Shown here: positions 1 to 6,838 of the stretch, one piece after another
Layout of the letters: every line of letters starts with the position of its first letter
Position numbering within the stretch: position 1 is the stretch's first letter
Assembly (NCBI GenBank): GCA_034003585.1
Contig: JAVEYH010000051.1
Coordinates: 1 to 22,986 of the forward strand
Length of the DNA: 22,986 bases
From: JAPXSY01 sp034003585
GTDB lineage: Bacteria; Verrucomicrobiota; Kiritimatiellia; RFP12; UBA1067
Reading direction: 5' to 3'
Made by a program: the position numbers and the translations under genes
The notes under the pieces: model-generated
The model's input: the letters and a program-made list of their open reading frames with translations, nothing else
What the model was told of the DNA's origin: nothing
Databases searched by the model: none

Positions 1-950
1 TCCTGCATCTTCATGGCCGCAAACGTCGTCGGCAGGCCCACCGCGGCGAGGAAGTCCGCAATCCGATAGACGTCCGCCGTTTGCATTTCCTGTTCAAGGC
101 AGAGCTGGGTCATCAGCCCGAAGGCGACCTTTTCCCCGTGCATCAGCCCGTGCGTCTCATGAATGGCGGGCAGGGAGTTGGCGATCGCGTGCGCGGTCGC
201 CAGGCCGCCGCTTTCCCAGCCGACGCCCGACAGGAGGATGTTCGCCTCCACAACTTTCTCGACCGCAGGTGTCGCGACGCCGCGTTCAACCGCCGTTTTC
301 GCTTCGATGCCGTATTCCAGAATCGTATCGAAGCACAGGCGGGCCATCGCCATCGCGGTCATCGTGGGTGTCCCTCCCGCACAGGAAACGGCCCGTTTGC
401 TGAAGGCGGCGCGCGCTTCCGGCCAGGTTGCCAAGGCGTCCCCCATGCCTGCCACAAGAAAACGGACCGGCGCCTGGGCGATCACTTCGGTGTCCACCAG
501 AATGAGGTCGGGGTTGGACCGCCACATGTCGAAGCCCTCGTACTCGCCGGCCTCATTGTACCAGACCGTGCACGCGCTTGTCGGGGCGTCGTTCGAGGCG
601 ATCGTCGGGACAATGACGCAGCGGGTGCCGGACCGCGCCGCCGCCGCCTTGGCGGTGTCGATCGCTTTGCCGCCACCCATGCCGACGACCACGTCGCAGC
701 CGTGTTCCCGGACCGTCGCGGCCAGCGCGTCCGCGGCCGCCCGGGTCGTCTCTCCGGCGAACAGCGCCTCGCGGAACGCGAGACCGTGTTCGGCGAACGA
801 ACGGGTCAGCGTCCCGCCCAGCGAATCCTGGAGAAACTTTTCCCACAGGACCAGCGGCTTCTTGCCGTAGCCCGCGATCCATTTGCCCGCTTCGCGGAGC
901 AGGCCTTTTCCTTGGCAGTACTTTCCCGGAAAACAAATGGCGATGGCCAT
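1..950 (-). CDS. gldA: glycerol dehydrogenase, iron/zinc alcohol dehydrogenase family (3'-truncated by window)
   Basis: Probably an NAD-dependent, cytoplasmic metal dehydrogenase interconverting glycerol and dihydroxyacetone, or related diols and hydroxy-aldehydes. I translated 316 codons on the minus strand; the C-terminus lies beyond base 1. The nucleotide-binding segment VVGMGGGKAIDTAKA is at about residues 93-107. The three metal ligands fall exactly where E. coli GldA has them: Asp171 (GMGDALATW), His254 (TAHAIA) and His271 (LMHGEKVAFG). The ATG at 950 follows AAGGAAGG at good spacing, and only 19 bases separate it from the stop of the sugar kinase upstream, so it is the last visible gene of the iclR-deoC-kinase operon. 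In that context it may reduce or oxidise a small carbonyl product of the aldolase rather than free glycerol; that role is inference. Family assignment is secure, physiological substrate is not. Confidence 0.93.
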   Translation of the reverse strand, partial: MAIAICFPGKYCQGKGLLREAGKWIAGYGKKPLVLWEKFLQDSLGGTLTRSFAEHGLAFREALFAGETTRAAADALAATVREHGCDVVVGMGGGKAIDTAKAAAARSGTRCVIVPTIASNDAPTSACTVWYNEAGEYEGFDMWRSNPDLILVDTEVIAQAPVRFLVAGMGDALATWPEARAAFSKRAVSCAGGTPTMTAMAMARLCFDTILEYGIEAKTAVERGVATPAVEKVVEANILLSGVGWESGGLATAHAIANSLPAIHETHGLMHGEKVAFGLMTQLCLEQEMQTADVYRIADFLAAVGLPTTFAAMKMQ

Positions 951-969
951 AACGGTTCCTTCCTTTTGG

Positions 970-2511
970 TTACACGCGGGCATCGCCCGCAAAGGGTTTC
1001 GGGGTTAATGCGGCGCACAGGCACCTGTACGTCTCGTAGCGTTTCCGATACGTTTCGACATTCCCGGGAATCGGCTGGACCGGGGGTTCGAAGCGGACGG
1101 TCCGGGCCACGCCTTCCGCGACATCGCGGAAAACGCCCGCCCCGATTCCGGCGAAGAGGGCGGCCCCGACGAGCGTCGCGTTCGGGACACGCAAAGGAGA
1201 AATCTCCATGTTGAAGACATCGGCGATCGTCTGCCGCCAGACCGGGGACTCCATGGCGCCTCCGGTCACGGCCAGCGAGGCGATCGTCACGCCGGCCTTC
1301 CGCATCTGCTGGTACATGTCGAAGCTCTCCAGCGAAATGCCTTCGAGCACCGCGCGCATCAGGTCAGCGTGCGTGTGCGAGAAACGCAGGCCCGTGAAGG
1401 TTCCGCTCGCCAGCGGGTCCCAGTGCGGATAGCCGGCCCCGGACAGGAAGGGCAGAAACACGAGCCCGTTGGCGCCGGGCGGGGAACCCAGGATGAGCCG
1501 GTCCATCTGCTTGTAGCGGTTCACCGCGGGCGGCGTCGTATTCTCTCCCGTCAGGTCCGGATGGAAGAAAAGGTCGCGGGTCCAGCGGAAACAGCTTGCG
1601 GCGCCGAGTTGGATCCCCTCCAGCTCGTACAGCCCGAGCAGGCCGGAAGACGGGGCCATGAGCCCGGGGCTTTTCTCCAATTCCAACTGGCGTGTCCCGA
1701 CGACCAGCAGCCCGGCCGTTCCGAGCGTGAGCGAGGCCCGGCCGCTCTCGATGACGCCCGCCCCGAGCGCCGCCGCCTGCTGGTCTCCCGTTCCCGTGAC
1801 GAGCAAGGTCCCCTCGGCGAGTCCGCTCCGTCCGGCGGCCTCCCGGGAGAGCTTTCCGACAACGGTTCCCGGCCGGACGAGCGGCGCGAGTTTGGCTCGG
1901 TCCAGCCCGACGGCGTCCAGCGCGCGGCCCGACCAGTCGAGCGTGCGGATGTCGATCATGCCGCTGCAGCAGGCGCAGGTCACTTCCGTCCGCAGGACGC
2001 CGGCCCCGAAGCGGAACAGCAGATAGTCGGCGGGGAAAACGATTGTCCGGGTCCGCGCGTACCGCTCAGGCTGGTGTTTCTTGATCCAGACCAGCTTCTC
2101 CAGGGAGAAGGTCGGGGTGAGCGGCATTCCCGTGAGCTGATAAAGCTCCTCCGCCCTGATCCGGGCCGCGATCTCCGGCAGCACGGACAGCGCGCGGTTG
2201 TCCTGCCAAACGTAAAAACGGCCGCCGAGGATCTTTCCGTCCGCGTCCATGAGGCCGAAGGTCGCGCGCTGAGAGGTCAGGCTGACCGCCAGCACCTCTT
2301 TCGGGTCGACCTTCGCCTGGCTGACGGTTTGGCGGCAGACCTCAAAAACACTCTCGACCAGCAGCTCCGCCTCCTGTTCGACCTGATGTTCGGCAGGAAA
2401 GACGGAAGCGTATTCGCGATACCCGCTGCCGAGCGCGTTCCCCTCCAGATCGAAGAGCATGGCGTGGGCGCCGGTCGTCCCGATGTCGATTCCCATCAGA
2501 TAGGAGGCCAT
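970..2511 (-). CDS. FGGY-family carbohydrate kinase
   Basis: Cytoplasmic ATP-dependent sugar or polyol kinase of 513 residues, a normal length for the FGGY family. The N-terminal half begins with the ATP-phosphate motif GIDIGTTG (residues 7-14). The putative catalytic Asp243 sits in GTGDQQAAALGAG at the start of the C-terminal half. The GDQQ wording is more like glycerol kinase than xylulokinase, but the remainder does not let me name the substrate. Late C-terminal motifs LAVTGGAMESPVW and VPNATLVGAALFAG match the family. I chose the ATG at 2511 because AGGGA lies just upstream; an in-frame extension to about 2550 would read into a dispersed repeat. It is the third gene of the operon, 62 bases after deoC and 19 bases before gldA. 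It probably supplies the phosphorylated substrate for the neighbouring aldolase (inference). Confidence 0.9.
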   Translation of the reverse strand: MASYLMGIDIGTTGAHAMLFDLEGNALGSGYREYASVFPAEHQVEQEAELLVESVFEVCRQTVSQAKVDPKEVLAVSLTSQRATFGLMDADGKILGGRFYVWQDNRALSVLPEIAARIRAEELYQLTGMPLTPTFSLEKLVWIKKHQPERYARTRTIVFPADYLLFRFGAGVLRTEVTCACCSGMIDIRTLDWSGRALDAVGLDRAKLAPLVRPGTVVGKLSREAAGRSGLAEGTLLVTGTGDQQAAALGAGVIESGRASLTLGTAGLLVVGTRQLELEKSPGLMAPSSGLLGLYELEGIQLGAASCFRWTRDLFFHPDLTGENTTPPAVNRYKQMDRLILGSPPGANGLVFLPFLSGAGYPHWDPLASGTFTGLRFSHTHADLMRAVLEGISLESFDMYQQMRKAGVTIASLAVTGGAMESPVWRQTIADVFNMEISPLRVPNATLVGAALFAGIGAGVFRDVAEGVARTVRFEPPVQPIPGNVETYRKRYETYRCLCAALTPKPFAGDARV

Positions 2512-2529
2512 CGTTTTTCCCTTCTTTTT

Positions 2530-2566
2530 CTCACAGAGACACGGAGGCACAGAGAGGTGAGAGAGA
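2530..2566. repeat. dispersed CACAGAGACACGGAGGC-type intergenic element
   Basis: The 62-base gap between deoC and the kinase contains CACAGAGACACGGAGGCA, with CAGAGAGGTGAGAGAGACAC directly after it. I recognise this from memory as one of the CACAGAGACACAGAGG elements scattered between genes in many bacterial genomes; read as protein they give spurious peptides like TETRRHRE, as happens here on the plus strand. It lies wholly between the two coding regions. Recognition is by pattern, not by a search. Confidence 0.6.
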
Positions 2567-2573
2567 CACTTTT

Positions 2574-3296
2574 TTACGGCGCGTACGGCGGCACGAGGCC
2601 GATCTCCCGCATCTGTTCCAGCGCGTCGATGATCTCCGGCGCGGCGCGCGTGCCGATCAGGTCGGCGCCGGCGAGAATGAAGGTGTAGGCGTTCTGCGGG
2701 CGCGGGAATTTGACGCCCGCGACCTTCAGTTTGACGCCCGACCCCTTCAGCGTCTCGCGCATCAGCAGCACCTGCGGCAGGCTCGGCCCCTCGAACTGGC
2801 CGGTCGAGGTCTTGGCGAAGTCAGCCCCCGCCTCCTGAATAAGCCGGCACCCCGTGACGAGCTCCTCGTCGGTCAGGAAACAGACCTCCAAAATGATCTT
2901 CGTGAGCGCGCGGCCTTTCACGAGAGCGACAAACTCGCGGATCTCCTGGCGGACGTCGGCGGTGCGCCCGCTCTTGAGCGCGCCGGCGTTGATGACCAGA
3001 TCCACGCTTTGGCAGCCCGCCGCCAGCGCGTGCTCGGTTTCGAGCAGCTTGACGCCGGGCGGGGCGACGCCCCACGGGAAGCCGATCCCGGTCGCGGCCA
3101 GCACGTCCGTGCCCGCCAGCTCCTCCTTGATCACCGGAGTCCAGTACGGCGAGGCCGAGTAAAAGGCCGCGCAGTTGTAGGCGACCGCCTCGCGGCACCC
3201 TTTCCGGATCTCCGCTTCCGACGTCTGTTTCGGAAGCACAGAGTAGTCGAACAGTTTTCCGACCGACCGCCGGTCCCTTTTCGCCAGATTGATCAT
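2574..3296 (-). CDS. DeoC-like class I aldolase (deoxyribose-phosphate aldolase family, divergent)
   Basis: Cytoplasmic TIM-barrel aldolase of 240 residues, the usual DeoC size. The family reaction splits 2-deoxyribose 5-phosphate into acetaldehyde and glyceraldehyde 3-phosphate through a lysine Schiff base. That lysine is Lys162 in GADFAKTSTG, with proton-relay residues Asp99 (SVDLVINAGALKSG) and Lys191 (LKVAG). Two phosphate-contacting segments differ from the family: the usual GG(V/I)R after the second lysine reads GVKFP (194-198), and the usual Ser-Ser after the last barrel glycine reads GTRAAP (215-220). The region near the active site also reads FYSASPYWTP (45-54), unusual for DeoC. Aldolase chemistry is therefore likely but the substrate may differ, so I give no gene symbol. 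The ATG at 3296 overlaps the iclR stop as ATGA, indicating translational coupling. Confidence 0.85.
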   Translation of the reverse strand: MINLAKRDRRSVGKLFDYSVLPKQTSEAEIRKGCREAVAYNCAAFYSASPYWTPVIKEELAGTDVLAATGIGFPWGVAPPGVKLLETEHALAAGCQSVDLVINAGALKSGRTADVRQEIREFVALVKGRALTKIILEVCFLTDEELVTGCRLIQEAGADFAKTSTGQFEGPSLPQVLLMRETLKGSGVKLKVAGVKFPRPQNAYTFILAGADLIGTRAAPEIIDALEQMREIGLVPPYAP

Positions 3297-4093
3297 GCCC
3301 TCTCCCCTCCCTTTTCTCCCGCCCAGCCCATCGTTGCGGAGATCCGCCGCGCGCACGCCAAGACTTTCGGGCCGATCACCGCCTCCAACTCCTTGAAGGT
3401 GTAGTGGATGGTCAGCACGGAGCTGCAGATCGCCCCGGCCACGCTCCCGGTGTAGTCGAAGACCGGCGCGCCGAAGCAGATGACGCCTTTGATGTACTCT
3501 TCGTTGTCGAAGGCGAACCCCTGCCTGCGAACACGGGCCATCTCATCCAGAAACCGTTTCCGGTCAATATGCGTGTTGGGCGTGAGTTTTTTCAGTCCCT
3601 CCTTCAGCAGCCGCCCGCGCAGCGCGTCGTCCCCATAGGCCGCGAGCACCTTGCCGGCGCCGTCCGCGTGCAGGTAATAGTGACCGCCCATGCGCCCGCC
3701 GCCGGAGCGGATCTCGCGCCCGCCCTCGTGGTGGATCAGATAGAGGACGCGGTCATCGTGCGGCACGCCGAGGTAGACGCACTCGTTCAACTCTTCCCAG
3801 AGCGCGTGGAGCGGCTCCCGCGCGGCGCGCGTGACGGTCATGCGCGCCACCGGCATGGAGTTGTAGTGGAACGAGAGCAGCGACGGCTCGTACTTGGGGC
3901 CCTCGCCGGTCTCGATGAGCATGCCTTCCGAGAGCAGGGTCTGGATGCAGCGGTACACCATGTGCTTACTGAGCCCCGACGCCTGGCACAGTTCGGCCAG
4001 GCCGAGCGGTTTCGGCGACTCGCACAACAGCCTCGAAATCCGGATGCCGGCCCGCAACCCCGGCACGTCATAGGCGGGCGCTTTCTTTACCAT
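3293..4093 (-). CDS. IclR-family transcriptional regulator
   Basis: Cytoplasmic DNA-binding regulator of 266 residues. An N-terminal winged helix-turn-helix (about 14-75) contains LGLAELCQASGLSKHMVYRC and is followed by an IclR effector-binding domain (about 85-255) with typical segments such as LHADGAGKVLAAYG and GFAFDNEEYIKGVICFGAPV. It is the first gene of the aldolase-kinase-dehydrogenase operon and probably controls it in response to the pathway sugar; that is inference. I chose the ATG at 4093. It lacks a Shine-Dalgarno sequence, but a -10-like hexamer ends exactly 7 bases upstream of it, which would make the message leaderless. A TTG at 4135 is a possible but weaker alternative. A dyad and a direct repeat overlap this start, suggesting autoregulation and perhaps control of the divergent gene at 4213. 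Confidence 0.9.
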   Translation of the reverse strand: MVKKAPAYDVPGLRAGIRISRLLCESPKPLGLAELCQASGLSKHMVYRCIQTLLSEGMLIETGEGPKYEPSLLSFHYNSMPVARMTVTRAAREPLHALWEELNECVYLGVPHDDRVLYLIHHEGGREIRSGGGRMGGHYYLHADGAGKVLAAYGDDALRGRLLKEGLKKLTPNTHIDRKRFLDEMARVRRQGFAFDNEEYIKGVICFGAPVFDYTGSVAGAICSSVLTIHYTFKELEAVIGPKVLACARRISATMGWAGEKGGERA

Positions 4094-4123
4094 GAACCAA
4101 TGGTACACTAATGAACCAAATGG
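4089..4123. promoter_or_regulatory. putative IclR operator: dyad plus direct repeat
   Basis: ACCAT (4089-4093), six bases, then ATGGT (4100-4104) form a perfect inverted repeat covering the iclR start codon. In addition ATGAACCAATGG (4092-4103) recurs as ATGAACCAAATGG (4111-4123), start to start 19 bp, about two helical turns, so both copies would face the same side of the helix. IclR regulators commonly bind dyads near their own promoters. The sites lie in the 119-bp divergent region between iclR and the HzsA-related gene and could serve both. Binding is inferred from position and symmetry. Confidence 0.5.
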
Positions 4124-4129
4124 GCGCAA
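4100..4129 (-). promoter_or_regulatory. putative sigma70 promoter of iclR (leaderless)
   Basis: On the minus strand TTGCGC (4129-4124) and TACCAT (4105-4100) are separated by 18 bases. Transcription would begin at about 4093, the A of the iclR start codon, which explains the missing Shine-Dalgarno sequence. The -10 hexamer overlaps the candidate operator. Confidence 0.4.
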
Positions 4130-4212
4130 CCCCAAAAAGAGTGCCGGAATCGGTTTCGACTGGCGTTCTTCGGGGCGATTGTCTATGGTGGACCATACTC
4201 ATCGAGGAAAAA

Positions 4213-6612
4213 ATGGACAGGAAGCCAACCCTCTGCATCGCGCTCTGCGCGGCCTTGTGCCTTCAGGCTGGGCAGGAAGAGTTTGAGCGGGAATACCGCA
4301 TCCTGGAAACGCAGCTCCGCGTGAAACCGGTTACCGTAAAAGGCGCGGACACGGAGGAAGTCCGCCGCGGGCAGGTTTTTCATGCCGCCGCGCTGATCCA
4401 GCCGACCGACCGCGATCCGCTCGATATCGTCTTGCGGCGGGGCGACGCCTTGCTGGCGGACCTGGGGCAGACGCCGGAAGCGTGGTCCCGAATCAAGCGG
4501 GAGGCCCAAACGGCAGGGGACCGCCACGCGCTCTATCTGCGGGCCTGCGCGGTGCGCCGGACCCTCGCCCTGTCGAATCCGCTCCTCAAAAACATCCCGC
4601 GACTGCTCTTTGTCACGCGCGAAGCGCTGTTGTCCGATGAGAATCGGCACGGGAACCACATCATTGACCAGTATTTCGGTTTTAACGCGTCGCGCGGTCG
4701 CACGCTCGCGGGGAACGGACTTTTCGTGCTCGAGAACCCCTTCAGCGATCAGCCGGTCGCGCGCGATCTGCTGAATAACGCCCTGTCGGACCGCGGCGGC
4801 TTTCTCGCCCCGGCGGTCTCGTATGACGGGCAGGAGATCCTCTTCTGTCACACCGACGGGGAGCGTCCTGACCGCGTCTGGACGGAAACAAGCTGTTTCC
4901 ATATCTACCGGGTGAAGGCGGACGGCTCAGGCCTGACGCAACTCACCCGCGGTCCCAGTAACGACCTCTTCCCCTGTTGGCTGCCCAACGGACGGATCCT
5001 GTTCGTTTCGGAACGGCGCGGCGGGTTCGGCCGTTGCCACCCGGTGGCGAAACCCAGCTTCACCCTCTTTTCCATGTTGGCGGACGGCAGCGATATCACG
5101 CGGCTGAGCCCGCACGAGACCAACGAGTGGATGCCGAGCGTCGACCATGCCGGAATGGTGCTCTACACGCGATGGGATTATGTGGACAGGGGGGCGTTGC
5201 AGGCCCACCATCCGTGGATCGTCTATCCCGACGGCCGCGATGCCCGGGCGATCGGCGGCAACACGCACGCCTCGATCCACAACTATCCGAACGCGGTGAT
5301 GGATCTGCGTGCGATCCCCGGATCGCGCCTCTATTCGGCGCTGGCCATCGGCCATCACACGGAGTCGCGCGGCTCGATTGTCGTGTATGACCCGCGCGTT
5401 CCGGACGACGATCAGATGGCGCAGGTGAAGCGCGTGACGCCGGACCAGCTCTTTGTGGAGGCGGAGATCGCCCTGGGACAGCGCACGGCCAAATACGCTT
5501 CGCCCTGGCCGCTTTCGGAAAAATATTATCTGTGCGCCTACGACGGCGACGCCTCGGACCAGTACGGAAAGCCGGTCGACCTGGCCGCACGCAATTACGC
5601 CATCGTGCTGCTGGACGTCTTCGGGAATCGCGAGGTCCTCTACCGTAATCCGCGCATCTCGTGCTTAAGCCCGCAACCGCTCATGGCGCGTCCCAAGCCG
5701 CCGGTCTTGCCACACGGCACGCTGGTCGGACTGCCGCCCGACGCGCAGGGCAAACCGCAGCGCGCCCTGCCGGAAGACCGGCTTCCCAAAACCGCTGTGG
5801 TCGGCGTCCGCAACGTGTACAACAGCCGGCGTCCTCTGCCGCGGGGCGAGCCGGTCACGAGGTTGCGCATCTGGCAGGTGCTGCCGAAGACCGAGCCGAT
5901 CGAATCGCGCCCGCGCATCGGCGCGGGCCACCAGAAGGGCGCCAAGGCCTGCCTGGGAACCGTACCGGTGGAGAGCGACGGCAGCGCGTATTTTAAGGTG
6001 CCGGTCAACGTGCCGGTTCTCTTTCAGGCGCTGACGGCGGACGGCACAGCGTTGCAGGGTATGCGCAGCGTGACGTATGCGGCGCCGGGCGAACAACTGA
6101 TGTGCAACGGTTGTCACGACCAGCGCACTGGCGCACCGTTGCTGACCGGACAACCGCTGGCCATGAAACGCACGCCTTCGGAGATCGAGCCGGAGCCCGA
6201 GGGAACCAACCCTTTCAGCTATCCGCGCCTGATCCAGCCGATTCTGGACGCTAAATGCGTCCAATGTCATGTCCAAGCGCGCGCGCAGGGCAAAAAGGCG
6301 CCGGAGGTCGGCGCAGGTGACTGGAAGAAAGATAAGAATTTCTTCTATGCGTCGTTTAACGCGCTACGGCCTTACGTGCATTTCTACGACAACTACTACT
6401 GGACCGAAGCGTACACCGTGCCGGGCGGATTCGGCGCCCGGGCGTCCAAACTCTACCGCATGCTGAAAGCGGGCCACCATGAGGTGTCGCTGAGTAACGG
6501 CGAATGGCGTAAATTGATCGTTTGGATGGACTCCAACATGCTTTTCTTTGGCCACGATGCGGAGATTGCGCGCCAAGCCGCTGGAGAGACCGTCCCGATC
6601 CCGTTGATGTGA
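4213..6612 (+). CDS. HzsA-related exported c-type cytochrome (beta-propeller plus two CXXCH motifs)
   Basis: A 799-residue exported protein resembling the alpha subunit of hydrazine synthase, in the group usually annotated as HzsA-related. A short signal sequence (residues 1-19, hydrophobic core LCIALCAALCLQ) is followed by an N-terminal domain. Next come WD40-like propeller repeats, such as HIYRVKADGSGLTQLTRGPS and CWLPNGRILFVSERRGGFG, over about 195-430. Two covalent haem motifs follow in the C-terminal third: C631NGCH and C682VQCH, the second after FSYPRLIQPILDAK. The protein probably acts outside the cytoplasmic membrane. No other hydrazine synthase subunit is nearby, so hydrazine chemistry should not be assumed; an electron-transfer or redox-enzyme role is all the sequence supports. 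The ATG at 4213 is set by GAGG five bases upstream. It diverges from iclR across 119 bp that include the putative operator. Confidence 0.85.
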   Translation: MDRKPTLCIALCAALCLQAGQEEFEREYRILETQLRVKPVTVKGADTEEVRRGQVFHAAALIQPTDRDPLDIVLRRGDALLADLGQTPEAWSRIKREAQTAGDRHALYLRACAVRRTLALSNPLLKNIPRLLFVTREALLSDENRHGNHIIDQYFGFNASRGRTLAGNGLFVLENPFSDQPVARDLLNNALSDRGGFLAPAVSYDGQEILFCHTDGERPDRVWTETSCFHIYRVKADGSGLTQLTRGPSNDLFPCWLPNGRILFVSERRGGFGRCHPVAKPSFTLFSMLADGSDITRLSPHETNEWMPSVDHAGMVLYTRWDYVDRGALQAHHPWIVYPDGRDARAIGGNTHASIHNYPNAVMDLRAIPGSRLYSALAIGHHTESRGSIVVYDPRVPDDDQMAQVKRVTPDQLFVEAEIALGQRTAKYASPWPLSEKYYLCAYDGDASDQYGKPVDLAARNYAIVLLDVFGNREVLYRNPRISCLSPQPLMARPKPPVLPHGTLVGLPPDAQGKPQRALPEDRLPKTAVVGVRNVYNSRRPLPRGEPVTRLRIWQVLPKTEPIESRPRIGAGHQKGAKACLGTVPVESDGSAYFKVPVNVPVLFQALTADGTALQGMRSVTYAAPGEQLMCNGCHDQRTGAPLLTGQPLAMKRTPSEIEPEPEGTNPFSYPRLIQPILDAKCVQCHVQARAQGKKAPEVGAGDWKKDKNFFYASFNALRPYVHFYDNYYWTEAYTVPGGFGARASKLYRMLKAGHHEVSLSNGEWRKLIVWMDSNMLFFGHDAEIARQAAGETVPIPLM

Positions 6613-6614
6613 GC

Positions 6615-6630
6615 AGGCCGTTCGGGGCCT
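6615..6630 (+). terminator. weak hairpin after the HzsA-related gene
   Basis: AGGCC (6615-6619) and GGCCT (6626-6630) can pair around a six-base loop, three bases after the stop codon. No T-run follows, so this is at best a weak or factor-assisted terminator. Confidence 0.25.
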
Positions 6631-6681
6631 TGCGTAGCGGGCGTATTCCGCACAAGCAGAATGCCCGATTCTCGCGCGATG

Positions 6682-6715
6682 TCAGAAACAGGAGACGTGA
6701 AGGACAGCGCGAAGC
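6682..6715 (+). repeat. orphan copy of a gene-leader sequence
   Basis: TCAGAAACAGGAGACG and the following bases match the ribosome binding site and first codons of the GH141-like gene (8715-8748) at 30 of 34 positions, the first 26 bases at 24. At the position of the start codon this copy reads AGG instead of ATG and no gene follows, so it looks like the relic of a lost gene start or one copy of a dispersed leader element. Confidence 0.6.
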
Positions 6716-6838
6716 GCAAAATGAAACGCGCGTTTCCGGAAGGAAGACGGCTTTTGCCGAGGAGGCGGAGGCGGCCCGGGGTGTCCGGAGGGCACGCGCC
6801 ACTCTTCCGGGACGGCGCCGCGCAAGGGCATCCGCGCC

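Larger units (their letters stand above)
6613..6838. other. intergenic region between convergent genes, no gene supported
   Basis: This 226-bp gap separates the ends of the HzsA-related gene and pabBC. It contains a weak hairpin next to the first stop and a stray copy of a gene-leader sequence (6682-6715). A 63-codon open frame across it (6661-6852) is arginine- and proline-rich, matches no family I know and overlaps the pabBC stop, so I do not call it. The remainder is GC-rich with several small CCGG-based hairpins. Confidence 0.5.

Noticed and set aside
81..1214. Plus-strand open frames across gldA and the kinase end
   Set aside because: The minus strand encodes GldA with all metal ligands at the family positions; the plus frames are compositional shadows.
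2511..2550. Extended kinase start 13 codons upstream of MASYLMGIDIG
   Set aside because: The extra residues come from the dispersed repeat, and the ATG at 2511 has its own ribosome binding site right before the family's N-terminal motif.
4213..6612. Annotation as true hydrazine synthase alpha subunit (anammox)
   Set aside because: No beta or gamma subunits or other anammox genes are present; the context is a fermentative or polysaccharide-degrading bacterium.
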